Shown one piece after another: positions 36,980-48,662 of a DNA stretch of 64,000 nt (positions are counted from its first letter, which is position 1; every line of letters starts with the position of its first letter). The notes under the pieces are model-generated. The model saw only the letters and a list, made by a program, of their open reading frames with translations, searched no databases and had not been told where the DNA came from. The position numbers and the translations under genes are program-made. The stretch is from Hepsetus odoe. Its lineage: Eukaryota; Chordata; Actinopteri; Characiformes; Hepsetidae. The stretch covers positions 13,005,235 to 13,069,234 of the forward strand of contig CM029384.1 in NCBI GenBank assembly GCA_017165825.1, written 5' to 3'.

Positions 36980-37440
36980 TTGGAGCTCCCGAAAAACAGA
37001 TTGTACAGAGAAAAAAGCTAAGCGCTACCATCACTCCTGTGTCATGCCAACAGTAAAGCATCCTGAGAACATTCATGTGTGGGGTTGCTTCTCAGCCAAG
37101 CAAGTGAGCTCATCTCCCCAGATCTTAATCTTATTAAGAACTTGGTCAATCCCCAAGAGGTGAATGTACAAAAAAAAACCTCATAAATTCTGACAAACTC
37201 CAAGCATTGGTTATGCAAGAATGGGCTCCATCTATCAGGATTTTGCCCAGAAGTTGATTGGCAGCGTGCCAGGGTGAAATGCAGAGGTCTTGAAAAAGGA
37301 GGGCCAACACTGTAAATATTGACTCTTAAATTAAATAAATTTAATGTAACTCTCAATGAAAGCCTTTGAAACTTATGAAATGCTCATAATTATACTTTAT
37401 TTACCATAGAAACATCCGACAAAAAGATTTGCATATCTGC
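36980..37440 (+). mobile_element. Tc1-like transposon fragment, internally deleted
   Basis: The + strand reads HHSCVMPTVKHPENIHVWGCFSA (split by one base class), jumps to the 'ttggtcaatccccaagagg' region and a 3' end with 'atgaaatgctcataattata'. Matches the end of fish Tc1 transposase and its 3' flank with the central catalytic region missing. Confidence 0.75.
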
Positions 37441-38032
37441 AAACATGATGTCCACCTCATAGCCCTGAACTAGTCTTCTTGGTGCTCTCTCCTAACCTCA
37501 GCTTTTGTATTTTTTTAAACAGCAAGAAAATGTGTTCTGCGGGCTCTTACAAATCATACAATGCTTGTTCTGTTATGTTTTTTGGCTTTAAATGATCAGC
37601 AGCAACAGAGGATTTTCTCACTATCATCCGCTACAATGCTTAAATAAAGAAACAACATATAATTCCCCTGACTCCCAGTATTGTGGCTGATTTCAGTGAG
37701 TCACTGCTGCACCTAAAAAACATCTGCTTTGTTTTCATTCTCTATACATCTGGAGAGTGTGATAAATACTGACAAATCGTTCAGATTAGTGCTGGATAAT
37801 TCTTTCACTTACCAGACTCCTCTGTAGTTTGTGAACCCTTTAGAAATCCCTACATTAAAATCCTTGCATAAAAGTCATTAAAGTAAACCATAATCAAATT
37901 TTGACGTAATAAGAGAACATAATTAAACAGTTCATACAAAAATATTTAAATATATGCTGTTTTTAAGGAAAGGAGGCTCAATGCAATCAGTGTTTGATGT
38001 TCTAAAGGGGATGGGAAGAGATGCAATGCTTG
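37441..38032. other. Intergenic, no recognised feature
   Basis: AT-rich, nothing identified. Confidence 0.5.
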
Positions 38033-38248
38033 AAAGTAACTATTCTTGTCATTGTGAAACACAGCACAGCATACAGTGAGCTACAACAAAATTCAACCTT
38101 TGAATTTACCCATACACACTGTTATTATTAAGAGGCAGCTATTGAAAGTGCCCGGGGGGCAATGATGGGGATGGTACCTTGTTCAAGGGTACCTCAGGGC
38201 AACCTACTGGTCTGGGATTCAACAACCTTCTGATCCTGGGGCCTAGAT
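38033..38248 (-). mobile_element. Family A SINE, type I, slightly truncated
   Basis: Antisense: 'cttgtcattgtgaaacac', 'gcagctattgaaagtgcccg', 'ggtaccttgttcaagggtac', 'cagggcaacctactggtc', then 'cctggggcctag'. Confidence 0.88.
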
Positions 38249-38479
38249 AAATACCATCAAATAATAAGGCATAAGATCATTCTTGGTCTTGAAGGCAAGT
38301 GTTAAAGATTTAAACATGATGCAAGCAGCCACAGAGAGCCAGTGCAGGTCCCATTGTATGAGAGAACTTGAGACAACTTTTAAAACAACTCTTAATCAAC
38401 TGAAGCGCTCTTGTTGCTTCAATGGAAGACCTGCCAGAAGAGAGTTATATTAGTCCAGTTTAGAAATGAACTAAGACTA

Positions 38480-39553
38480 GACAAGTAGCTAGGTGAAAAT
38501 TTCCATTTTTATTTTGATCTCTTTAGGACACAAAACTTCTTTCCATTTACCACCTGGCTTGTCCAGATGTAATATACTAAACTTTTCCTTTTTAAGGCCT
38601 TTACTGGCTAGCCATGCAGTGGAGCACTTCTATGCATATGCATGTGCATTGTCCTGCATCAAAATCATGGTCCTGAAAGATGCAGTCTTTTTCCTGAACC
38701 ACTGCTTGAAGAAAATGTCTTCTAAAAACTGGCGGTAGGTTTGGGAGTTGATTTTGAGTCCATCTTCACCCTGAAAAGGTCCAACTAGCTCATCTTTAAT
38801 AACACTAGCCTATACCTGTACCCCTTGAAGTGGAGCTCTGTGCCCATTACTGATCCAGCCACGAGCCCATCCATCTGGTCCGTCAAGAGTCACTCTCACC
38901 TCATCAGTCCATAAAACCTTTGAAACATCTGTCTTGAGATATTTCTTGGCCCAGTCTTTACATTTCAGCTTGTGTGTCTTGTTCACTGATGGTTGGGTTT
39001 CAGCCTTCCTTACCTTGGCCATGTCTCTGAGCACTGAACACCTTGTACTTATGGTCACTCCAGGTAGGCTGCAGTTCTGGAATATGAGAGCACTGGATGA
39101 TAATGGGTTCCTGGTAGCTCCATGTTTGATTCTTCTCAAATCTTCTGCAGTTAATTTGCAATCTTTTTGTTTCTTGCAATGCTGTTGACTATTTGCAAAA
39201 ACCATTTGATGGTTCTATTATCACGCCTCAATATCTTAGCAATTTCAAGAGTGCTGCATCACTCTTGCATGACTTTTCAGTTCATCATAGAACTGCATGA
39301 GATAGTCAGTTCTATCTCTTTTTTGGCCCATTTACCCTGAGGAGAAGAAGCTGCCTAATAATTATGCACACCTTGATACAGGGTGTTGATCTCAATAGGC
39401 CACACCCTCTCTCATTACACAAATACACATCACCTGATCTGCTTAAATTCAATTAACATTCAAGCTGATACAGCTTGGAGTTGGAATATATGAATATAAA
39501 TGATGATATGGTCAAAATACTCACTTGCCTAATAATTGTGCATACAGTGTATA
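38480..39553 (-). mobile_element. Tc1-like transposon, decayed, with left TIR
   Basis: TIR at 39553 downward ('tgcacaattattaggcaagt'), start of transposase MGQKRDRTDYLM near 39330, then 39205-38810 with DLRRIKHGATRNPLSSSA, KVLWTDEVRVTLDG and GWARGWISNGHRAPL. It continues to near 38480 with 'gatggactcaaaatcaac' and 'gactgcatctttcagg'. Stops and frameshifts; the last third and right TIR are missing. Confidence 0.9.
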
Positions 39554-39784
39554 TCTTTCCATTCTCTGAAGTCATCAAAGGTCTTGCCAGTGCATTAACA
39601 TGCTGAAGTACAAGTGTGGACAAACTGTGCCCATGAAAGGATGAACTTGGTCAACAGCAATTTTCAGAAATGCTATGCCATTTAAAGGTTCCTTAGCAAG
39701 GACAATAATGTGTTTCAGAAAGGTATGTTCCCCACAGGCTTCCAACACAAAGCTATAATGCAAACATCAGACAGGACTCAGGGT
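39554..39784 (-). mobile_element. Transposon-derived fragment, probably Tc1-like
   Basis: The - strand carries 'gcatagcatttctgaaaatt', 'gctgttgaccaagttcatcc' and 'tttcatgggcacagtttgtc', a Tc1-type pattern, but the order is scrambled relative to its neighbours. Confidence 0.45.
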
Positions 39785-40303
39785 AAGAAGTCAGCTGGAT
39801 GAGGTAATGCACCCATCATGTCTAGTGCCTATGATACAAGCCTGTGGGAGCAGTGATGTGGTCAGGTCTAGTCTCTGCAACATTATATCCTCAAAAAATT
39901 ACTTCAGCTGACTATTTAAATATACTGAATGACAGGGTTTTTCCATCAATTCATTTTATTTGCTCTGATGGCACAGGCATATTCCAAGATGCCAGGATTC
40001 ATCAGGATCAAATTGTGAAATATGGTACAGCGGTTCAATTTGTAAAATTGTTCAAGAGTCCTTAAGCCCACTGACAATCTCTGGGAGACTTTTGCAGTGG
40101 TCTGACTTCTGGCATAGACTAACCTTCCTATCAACAATATAATATCTTGGTGAAAAATGAATGCAATTCTGGAAAGAGATAAATGTTGAGAGGTCGCATA
40201 AGCTTATAAAAAAGGATAGAATGGCAAATGTGCACCGTAATCAAAGCTAAAGGATGGTCTAAAGAAATGTTAGAGCGACTTTTTTTGGTTTGACAGTGTA
40301 TAA
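39785..40303 (+). mobile_element. Tc1-like transposon, 3' part
   Basis: The frame from 39844 has ADYLNILNDRVFPSI, DGTGIFQDARIHQDQIVK, then stops; the 3' end 'aatcaaagctaaaggatgg' runs to 'gacagtgta' at 40303, a Tc1-type terminus. The N-terminal half is missing. Confidence 0.8.
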
Positions 40304-40317
40304 TTGCTTACTGCTGC

Positions 40318-40350
40318 ATGTGTGTGTGTGTGTGTGTGTGCGCGCGTGCA
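40318..40350. repeat. (TG)n/(CG) microsatellite
   Basis: TG dinucleotides followed by CGCGCGTG. Confidence 0.9.
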
Positions 40351-40608
40351 CAAGTGGGCTCTTCCAATTCCTCCATTTGCTGTGGTAGTATGGATTCATG
40401 AGATTAGGATTTGTTGTGATTCTCATGGGGGAAGCAAGCAATATATTAACCAGAAAAGTGCTCTCATCTGCTCCTCCTTATAGAGCCGGGTGAGGTGCTG
40501 GCTGCCACACTTCACTGTTCTCCCACAGACAACATAGAAATGGATTACTATCATCCCTCAGCATTTTAACAGAACATGAAGCATGACAGCTTTTGTTTTA
40601 CCTCTGTC

Positions 40609-40799
40609 CAGACATTTCCATTTGCAGACTTTAACAGATGCTCTTAGAGCGACTTCCTAATTGGAGCAATTTAGGGTTAAGGGTTTTGCTCAGGGACCCA
40701 GCAGTGGTAGCGCCAGAGGTGGGATTCGTGGGATTCCTGGGACCTCTTGAGCCATAGGTCCGTAGGCAAGTATCCTACCACTAGACCACCACCACCCAG
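40609..40799 (-). mobile_element. Family B SINE with damaged tail hairpin
   Basis: Antisense: 'gatgctcttagagcgac' (tail stem without the GGAT loop), 'agggttaagggttttgctca', box-B complement 'gggattcctgggacc', and head 'taccactagaccaccacc'. Confidence 0.85.
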
Positions 40800-41074
40800 A
40801 CACTGTGCTCAGTTTAGCACCAAACACAAAGGGTGCCCAAATGCATCAACAAAAATCAAACAACATTTGATTTCTTCAACACTTTTTATTACTCTTAACT
40901 GTTGATCCCAAGTATTTAAACTCCTACACCTTTGTCACCTCTACTCCCTGCATCCTAACCACTCTACTTTCCTCCCGTTCATTCACACAAGTTCTCAGTT
41001 AGCCGTTAGTAGAACTAACAGATGTTTATTTATGGCCATTATTTATTTTCAAAATTAAAATCAGTTATTGCATT
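40800..41074. other. Intergenic, includes possible LINE scrap
   Basis: 40895-40990 ('gatcccaagtatttaaactc' then 'cctttgtcacc') resembles, antisense, the KFKYLG region of the RTE-like LINE. Too short to be sure. Confidence 0.4.
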
Positions 41075-41320
41075 GGGGCAGCGGTGGCCTAGTGGTGAGG
41101 GAGTTGCCCCTGCAGCAGAAGATTGTGGGTTCGATTCCCTCACCTGTAGGTTGCCCTGAGGTACCCTTGAGCAAGGTACCATCCCTGTCACTGCTCCCCG
41201 GGCACTTTCAATAGCTGCACGGTGTTCAAGTGCATGGGTTAAATGCAGAGGACCAATTTTGTTGTGGTTCACTGAGTGCTGTGCTGTGACCTCGCAATGA
41301 CAAGGGTTGTCACTTTCATT
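41075..41320 (+). mobile_element. Family A SINE, full length, type I
   Basis: 'ggggcagcggtggcctagtg' head, box-B 'gggttcgattccc', 'gggttaaatgcagaggacc', and 'gacaagggttgtcactttc' at the 3' end. Confidence 0.93.
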
Positions 41321-42424
41321 TGCATTTTAAATTTTGTTCAAATAACAATACATGAACAAGTTTCAGCTGTTCAGTTCAATCAAGCTTTCTGCAAGAGTTT
41401 AGCTAAATGTTGAAGAAGACACATTGTTTATAAATAGTAACACATTTTTGATGATCATGAATAGGTACAATTTTGCAAATTCATTAAAATCAAGCAAAAA
41501 CAACAAAAGAAAAAGTGAATTTTTTGTTCAGTTTGTGGTAAGCAGTAACATGCAACAAAAACTTTTTGGCTTAAGCCTCCTGTTTCAGGAGCTTAATGTC
41601 AAAAGGATAAATGCAGTACTTTAGTGCCTCTGAAATGCTTTCTCAAAATTATTAACATATCAAGTGTTAAAAAGCTTTGGATGTTTTAGTCTTTTATGCC
41701 GGGAACTGGATTACTTAGCATATGGTGGACAAATGGTTTATCCGGTTTCAGTGTGTTTGAGTTTTATTAATATTCAGGCTCTTGACACCAAATTTTCAGA
41801 CCAAAAACAATGACCACTCTGAAAAAAGTAGGTTTTACATATTATTCAAAATTCTGCTGATTATCATGTGGGTTGAACTTAATGGTCATTTGGTGCTAAA
41901 ACCAGTTACAAGTTATATGTTATAAGCTGAGGCTGAGCAATTCTTGCTCTTTTCTTCTTGATGAGTTATGCCAGCATGTTAGCTTGGTGAAAGAAAGTTT
42001 AGCTGGAGAAAGAACTTCCCTTCTCAGGTACTTTCTTGACATCACTGACCTGGCAACCAGTCAAGGCACAGGTCTTAGATAAACAAAAGCACAATCCAAT
42101 ATATGAAGTCAGGATCATGCAAGGGTCAAAAACAGGGGCAATCTAATTCCCACAGGCTAAGCATTGAACAAAATCCAGACAAAAAACAGTCCAAGCAGTC
42201 ACACAATAAAGCTTAGAAACCAGACAGCAAAACAGCAGAGACTTTGCACCATTTCACTCTATGAGTGAAACTGTATAAAGTGTGAAATGAAGGTTCAGCC
42301 TTACTGTGAGACCAAGCTGGGAGCTTGGCTTGGATCATAGAATGGATAGAACTGGTGATGCTGACCAGCACTGGGGCATGCTGCTTGGCATGAGACCATG
42401 CTCTCATGCTCTCATGCTGCACGT
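41321..42424. other. Intergenic, no recognised feature
   Basis: AT-rich, nothing identified. Confidence 0.5.
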
Positions 42425-42572
42425 ACTTGTTCCTCGTTCTTCATATTTTTCTATATTTTTCTTATTTTTCTGTGCATCTATCTTACTATATTCTTTCTGT
42501 CTCCTTTATAAGAGCCCCGTAATGCCCAAATTTCCCATTCGTGGGATAATAAAAGATTACTCTACTCTACAC
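42425..42572 (+). mobile_element. LINE 3'-end remnant
   Basis: 'ttgttcctcgttcttcatat', 'taagagccccgtaatgccc', 'aatttcccattcgtggga', 'taataaaag' and the repeat-like 'actctactctac' match the 3' terminus of non-LTR elements ending in a short tandem repeat. Confidence 0.6.
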
Positions 42573-43984
42573 TACCATCACTGTAATGTGCAGTAAGTGA
42601 GGTAGTACATTGTCTCCTTTTTTAACATTCTGATTAGAAACATATGTAATGCTTGTTTCAGCAAAATTTAGCAAAACTTTTGTTGAAATACTCAGTCCCA
42701 TGCATGTGAGTGAACAAATAATTATTTACATATTTTAATCACTAATGCAATGAAAACAATCATATCGTACAACCCTGCATGCACATCTAGAGTTTGGATC
42801 TGATGTCTCCTGACATGCGAACTGAAGAATTATCAGTCAAAATTGGGCAGCTATGAAGCCATAAAGCTCTATTAGATAAAGAACTATAGAAGAACATTTG
42901 TTCTGCCTAAATCCACTAGAACAAATTAATCAACTCAAAACAACCTGGCTGGCCACAGAGGGCAAAAATGCATTTTGTGAAACAATCATGCTCTGGCAAA
43001 AAATATTGGGTGTGACTCCACATGCAGTCAACATATTGAGCTAATTGACCTAAACCTGTGTAAGCTTGGAATACAGTCTTAAATGTAAGCTGCATCAAAG
43101 GTATTTACAGACAGTCTGGTATTGACTCACATGCCAATAGTTTTCCCATTAAGATGGACTGAAGAGGTAAATCAGCCTGAGCTACTTGCCTCTGACTGAC
43201 AGCGAGTTACATGCTATTTTAAGTCACTTATTCGAACCCTTTTACTTGACAGTAAAATCCCATCACTTGCACAGCACATAAACATATCCCCTCTCATGCT
43301 GCACGTCAGGCCGGACTATCACCAATGGATGCCTCTGTCATCGTTAATGACCACTGTTTGTGCTTCTGTGAACATTTTAAGAAACAGACCCTCACAATGG
43401 CTTGACTAATCATAGAATTTCTGCAGTTTCTTCTAGAAAACAATGAGATCAAATATAAAGACAAAGAAGACTTTTGTTTGAATCTCCTGCTGCCCAGATA
43501 TTTCTCTGAACAAATGACACAATGTAACACATTGTCCTCAGATCTGGTAAGATGACGCCAGACACACGTTACTATACTCTCAATTATGTCTTCTGTATCT
43601 CATGTGTCCTCCTTATCAAATGCCACTTCAACAGAATATTAGGTGACAAAAATGACAGTTCATTCTTCTGAGGCATCCAAGAGCAACATTTGATTATTAT
43701 CATTTTCCACATGGATCTAATCCATTATACAGAAGAAAGACCTTAAAAGCCATGAACCTCACAATCTATTTCCAGCAATTCTATCTTGCACCAAAAGGAT
43801 CAGGATTGTCAGAGCTGACCATTTTGCTTCCATTTAGCAAATAGTATTTAGCAAGGAAATGCATATAGCCAATGAGAATGTTGACAATATTCCAGTATGT
43901 CTGGCAAGCTTGTACTGAATGAGTGATTGCATCTGGAGATCACAAAGTGGTAAATTTTAAAAATAAATAATTTTAATTTAATAA
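42573..43984. other. Intergenic, no recognised feature
   Basis: 1.4 kb free of recognised repeats; no coding signal. Confidence 0.5.
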
Positions 43985-44190
43985 AGTGACTATTCTTTCA
44001 TTGTGAGAACACACAGCACAGCACACGGCGAACCACAACAAAACTGGATCTCTGCATTTAACCCATGCACACAAACACACACCGTGCAGCAGGGGGCAGC
44101 TATGAAATCCCTAGGGAGCAATGACTGGGACGGTACCTTGCTCAAGGGGACCTCAGGGCAACATGGTAAGGGGTTTGAACCCACAATGTG
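43985..44190 (-). mobile_element. Family A SINE, type I, decayed head
   Basis: Antisense: 'agtgactattctttcattg', 'ctctgcatttaacccatgc', 'ggtaccttgctcaagggg', 'tttgaacccacaatgtg'. The extreme 5' head is missing. Confidence 0.87.
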
Positions 44191-44412
44191 TCTCAAGATG
44201 ATATGTAATAACATTTAGTTAATTACAACTTCAGCCATTCACATTTTTAAATCATCTACAGCTTATAATCATTGAGGTATCTTGCTGCACTACATTGTCT
44301 GTTTGATCGACTGGAGGAATCTTCAAATCCTGACGGGTCAATGTTCTTAACAAGGGTTTGATTCCTTCTGAGGTTCCTTACTGTTTTTTCACAAGTGGAA
44401 GCGGCAGGAAAG

Positions 44413-44614
44413 TGGCGGTGGTCCGGTGGTAGGGTACTTGCCTATGAACCAAAGGCTCAAAAGGTCCCAGGTTTAAATCCAACCTCTAGCACTACCACCA
44501 CTGGGTCCCTAAGCAAGACAATTAACCCTGAATTGCTCCAGGGGGACTGTCCCTGTAATTAGGACATGGAAGTCGCTCTGGATAAGAGAATCTGCTAAAT
44601 GCCGTAAATGTAAA
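44413..44614 (+). mobile_element. Family B SINE, full length
   Basis: 'gtggtagggtacttgcct', 'aggtcccaggtttaaatcc', 'gggtccctaagcaagac', tail hairpin 'gctctggataagag' and 'aaatgccgtaaatgtaa'. Confidence 0.9.
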
Positions 44615-45337
44615 GCAAATAAAAGTCATTATTAGGATAACATGAGCTATGAAGGAGTTCAGCAACAACCAATCAGAATGTAGAAATGCTCCAATCTAAT
44701 CCAATCAGTTTACAAGCATTGTGTTATTGTGTTAAAGCTCAATGGAGGAGAACCTGATTATCTCTGTGGCAGGATCTGTCATTTTCCGTGCTTCCCTGTT
44801 TGCATGCTGTTGACATGCCTGAAGAACTAGAAGAGCCCACTGTAATTTCCAGCGTCTTGGCTGTAGGCAAATCAATGCTGCGACAAAACTGCAACTAACT
44901 ACAACTGGTCAGATAAATTTAAAATACAGGCAAAATTTTCCCTCCAGAACACTTGTTTTTAAGGGTGCAATGAATTCGTTATAAAGGAGTTGACCAATTT
45001 CTTATAGTCACACACCATAAAGTAAAGTGCGCAAGACCAAGCATTCGGTCAGCGCCTAGTTTGTCTTTGTCAGAGAGTGTCTGAAATGTTCAGCAACTCT
45101 GAAGATCACACAGCCAGAGTGAATGTTAAGGCACTCACCGCACTCAGTGTGAACCTACAGTCCATTTTAACAGGCAGTTTAATTTGTGTGTTAATGTGCC
45201 CTCAAAATAAATATAGGTAAATTAGGTCTTTTCTGATATAATCTTGGCCCACTTGCATTATGTCTCATTCAAAAAGTACTTTAAAATTTCATAATATCAG
45301 TGGTTTTGCCTAAACTGCTGTAGGCTGAATAAGAATA

Positions 45338-45368
<31 letters not shown>

Positions 45369-48024
45369 GTGGCCTGACATAATGAATCAACAACAGGCTT
45401 TTTATGTATGGCCTGAGGACAGAAATATACTATATCAAACATCTGGACCTTGGACTGGTTGTAGGTATTCTTTCATGCCTAAAGTGCTGATAAGATGTTT
45501 TCGCACTAGAGCAGTGGCTACTGGCTGTAAAGGCTTAAGAGATGCTCCAGCTGAGATCAAACTCAATTATACCCATGTTTACTTGGTGCAGCCAGAGGAG
45601 ATCAAGCCTGTTTTTTTTTTTTTTTATCCCAGCTCTCCTTTTTGACTGTGAGTACCTTTAACTTTCCAACTGTGCTTTGATTTTTTTCATGAGCACTGAC
45701 GAAGCGTGTAAACGGCAGCTCAGCCAAACACCTTTCATCACATGCCACACGCCTCCTTTGTCTCAATCTGCATGTGTTTTTCTGTTTCAAGAGGTCTTGT
45801 TTTGTTCCTCAGACTTCTCAGACATTCTCTCTCCTTCTGCATCTTTTGAAGAGAAAACCCACTAGTGTGGTCTTCCTTTGTTGCTTCTTTTGTTTTTGTC
45901 CATTGCATCTTTCATCAACACCAAGAGTTCACAGTAAGACCTTGTGGAAGCACGGGTTTTATTAACTGCTCTCTTCTCCACAGTCAATAGATCTACCTGT
46001 CTCCAGCAGAGCACCGCCCTAGCTTACAGCAAATGAAATCCTTGCAGCCATTTGTGCGATCAAATCCAACACATTCTGCAAGCCGTAAGTGACCCATTAA
46101 GATACCCAGGAGGCAGTATTCATTTAGCATTGATTGGCAGCATCACCATGGTTTGGTCATTCCATTCACGCTAACATGTGAAAATATATTTCGCCAAGCA
46201 AAATCCTGAGCCATCCCTCATTATCTTAGATTTTGCAAGAGATCACACCTTTATTGTAACAATACTGCTTTGTGTCTGTAAAACTGTCTTATATTTGGCA
46301 TATTAATAAGCCTAAAAATAAAAGGCACCTAAATAAAGGGGTTCCAACCAATCAGCACTCAGCGTCACCAGTCGGGTACAGGGACTGGACTGAAAATGAG
46401 ACATAAAAAACATTGTCCTTCCGAAAGCCTGGAGAACTATTCTCTACCAATACACTAAAAATTACAAAGTCTAAGAAGTCTTTTAAGAAGTAAAATATGA
46501 AATGAGAGGTAGCTCAAGACTCCACTTGAATATTTTTCCACACTGAAAGGTTATATTTCACTTCTGTTTTTTAGTGGAAGGCCAAGTGGATAAACAACAA
46601 AGACGTTCTTTCACTTTCAAAATTATGCATCACTGAACACTTTGCACCACTGAGCAGGGATCTCTATTTCCATCTACAGGCAGCATGTTCGTTAACAAAA
46701 CATATGAAGTGAGACAATTTGTTCCAGAGATTCAATATATTAGTGACTGGAGGCTACCTTTAGGCACATTTTCTCAATTTATTTACAACAAACAGCTTAA
46801 AAATAGCCAGAACAGAGGCTATTTAGCTCTAATACCCTTGTTGTGCCTCTAACTTGTGGTGAACTTGAGCAGCCAGTTGTTAGGTTCAGTATGTGTGTAA
46901 AGCAGAATTGTCTGTATTATTCAATTATTAAGATGAAAACATATTCATTTAGAATGGTTAGATGTGAAATATTCCAATATTCAGAAACTTACAGTGTCAG
47001 AACTAGACACCTAAATGGTTACATGCAAATAAATCTTTCTTTGTCGGAACACTTATCGGAAACACTTGCATTCTTTGGGTTACTTCATAACTTTACTTCA
47101 AGTATAATTCAGAAGTCATGTTAAAAGATCTAGGGTATGTAAGTTAGATGCTTCTATGTGCAGGAAGAAGATATTAAACCTAGAAATAGGGCCTCAAATC
47201 GAGTATCAAATTTGATCCTTTATCCACAGTGAATGAGCGTGTGGATGTCATGCCTTAGATGTTTAGATTAAATATCTAGCAATTAGGCAGAGAAAAGCAA
47301 CCAAGTCTGGCTTTGATTTACATAATTGGTCTCTGGAAAGACTCACCAAATAAAACCGTGAATGAACATGTTTCCAGTGGCTCTTGCTGTTTTTTAGAAA
47401 GGTGTATCTGAAGAGACCCACTATGTATGCGGTAATGGACATTTTCCCAACACAGGTGAAAATGTTCTAAAAGCTCTGTGACCCCAGTCAGAAAATGAGT
47501 CTTTGCTATAATAGGCACTTGTACAAGTACAAAAACATGCACTGAATAAACCAAGGTCTTGGGTTTTCATCTTCAAAATGACTCACTTGGAAATACCTAT
47601 AAAGCTTGGAATTTGGAAGGTGGTATTTCTCACCAAGTTTCTGAAAGAAAGCTAAGAAACTGTCAACAAACAAGGCTCTTACTGTGTATACGTATATATT
47701 CCTTGGTGAAACCACTGTTTGGAAGCATTATCTTGAATCGACTATGGAGAGCTTTTGCAGAAAGGCATAAAGAGTCATTTGAACTCTTTGATGTTTGAAG
47801 CGATGTGAAAAACGGCCTTCAGGTATAAATACAGGAACACTAGAAAATATTAAGAAATATATTAACGGCATGCAATTTTGTTTGCCATTGATAGAAGCAG
47901 CATCAACCAGTGGTGGAGATCTATATTAGTATTAGTAAATGCAATTTATCTAAGCCATATTTTTGTCAATGTAAAGGTTAGTGTAGACAGCAAGCTTGAC
48001 TCATTGCAGCCTCATTGTAGTTGT
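44615..48024. other. Intergenic, no recognised gene
   Basis: A 29-T homopolymer lies at 45340-45368; otherwise AT-rich unique-looking DNA. Small ORFs (45367, 46843, 47559) have no coding support. Confidence 0.5.
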
Positions 48025-48241
48025 AGGTGGTGGTGGTGGTCTAGTGGTAGGATACTTGCCTATGGACCGATGGCTCAAGTTTGAGTTCCCAGGTTCAAAT
48101 CCCACCTCTAGCAGTACCACCACTGGGTCCCTGAGCAAGACCCTTAACCCTGAGTTGCTCCAGGGGGACTGTCCCTGTAATTAAGACATGGAAGTTGCTC
48201 TGGATAAGAGCGTCTTCTAAATGCCGTAAATGTAATGTAAA
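48025..48241 (+). mobile_element. Family B SINE, full length
   Basis: 'ggtggtggtctagtggtagg', 'caggttcaaatcccacc', 'gggtccctgagcaagaccc', tail 'gctctggataagagcgtc' and 'aaatgtaatgtaa'. Confidence 0.92.
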
Positions 48242-48426
48242 TGGATTATATTTAATATACCTGATACATTACAGGGAGGTAAAGGAGGAGCTCATCTCCC
48301 TACAATAATTATTTCTGGTCAGTACCACATCAGCTGAGTCCTTTAAAGGCTGACAAGTTACAGAGTGCAATGGCCAGTTCAATTACCACAGTAAAAAACA
48401 AAAAATGGACATCCCTGTGGAGAAGA

Positions 48427-48662
48427 AAGTGACGACGCTTGTCATTGCGAGGTCACAGCACAGCACACCACAACGGAATTGGACCTCTGCATTTAACCCA
48501 TGCAAACACCGTGCAGCAGTGGGCAGCTATTGAAAGCACCCGGGGAGCAGTGACAGGGACGGCACCTTGCTCAAGGGGTACCTCAGGGCAGCCTACCGGT
48601 GGGGAATCGAACCCACGATTTTCCGATGCGGGGGAAACTCCCTAACTACTAGACCACCGCTG
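48427..48662 (-). mobile_element. Family A SINE, full length, type I
   Basis: Antisense: 'cttgtcattgcgaggtcac', 'ctctgcatttaacccatgc', 'ggcaccttgctcaagggg', 'atcgaacccacgatt', and head 'ctactagaccaccgctg'. Confidence 0.93.

Noticed and set aside
48025..48110. True tRNA gene suggested by A- and B-box-like blocks
   Set aside because: The same head recurs in four SINE copies with the same tail; no cloverleaf with proper acceptor stem was evident.
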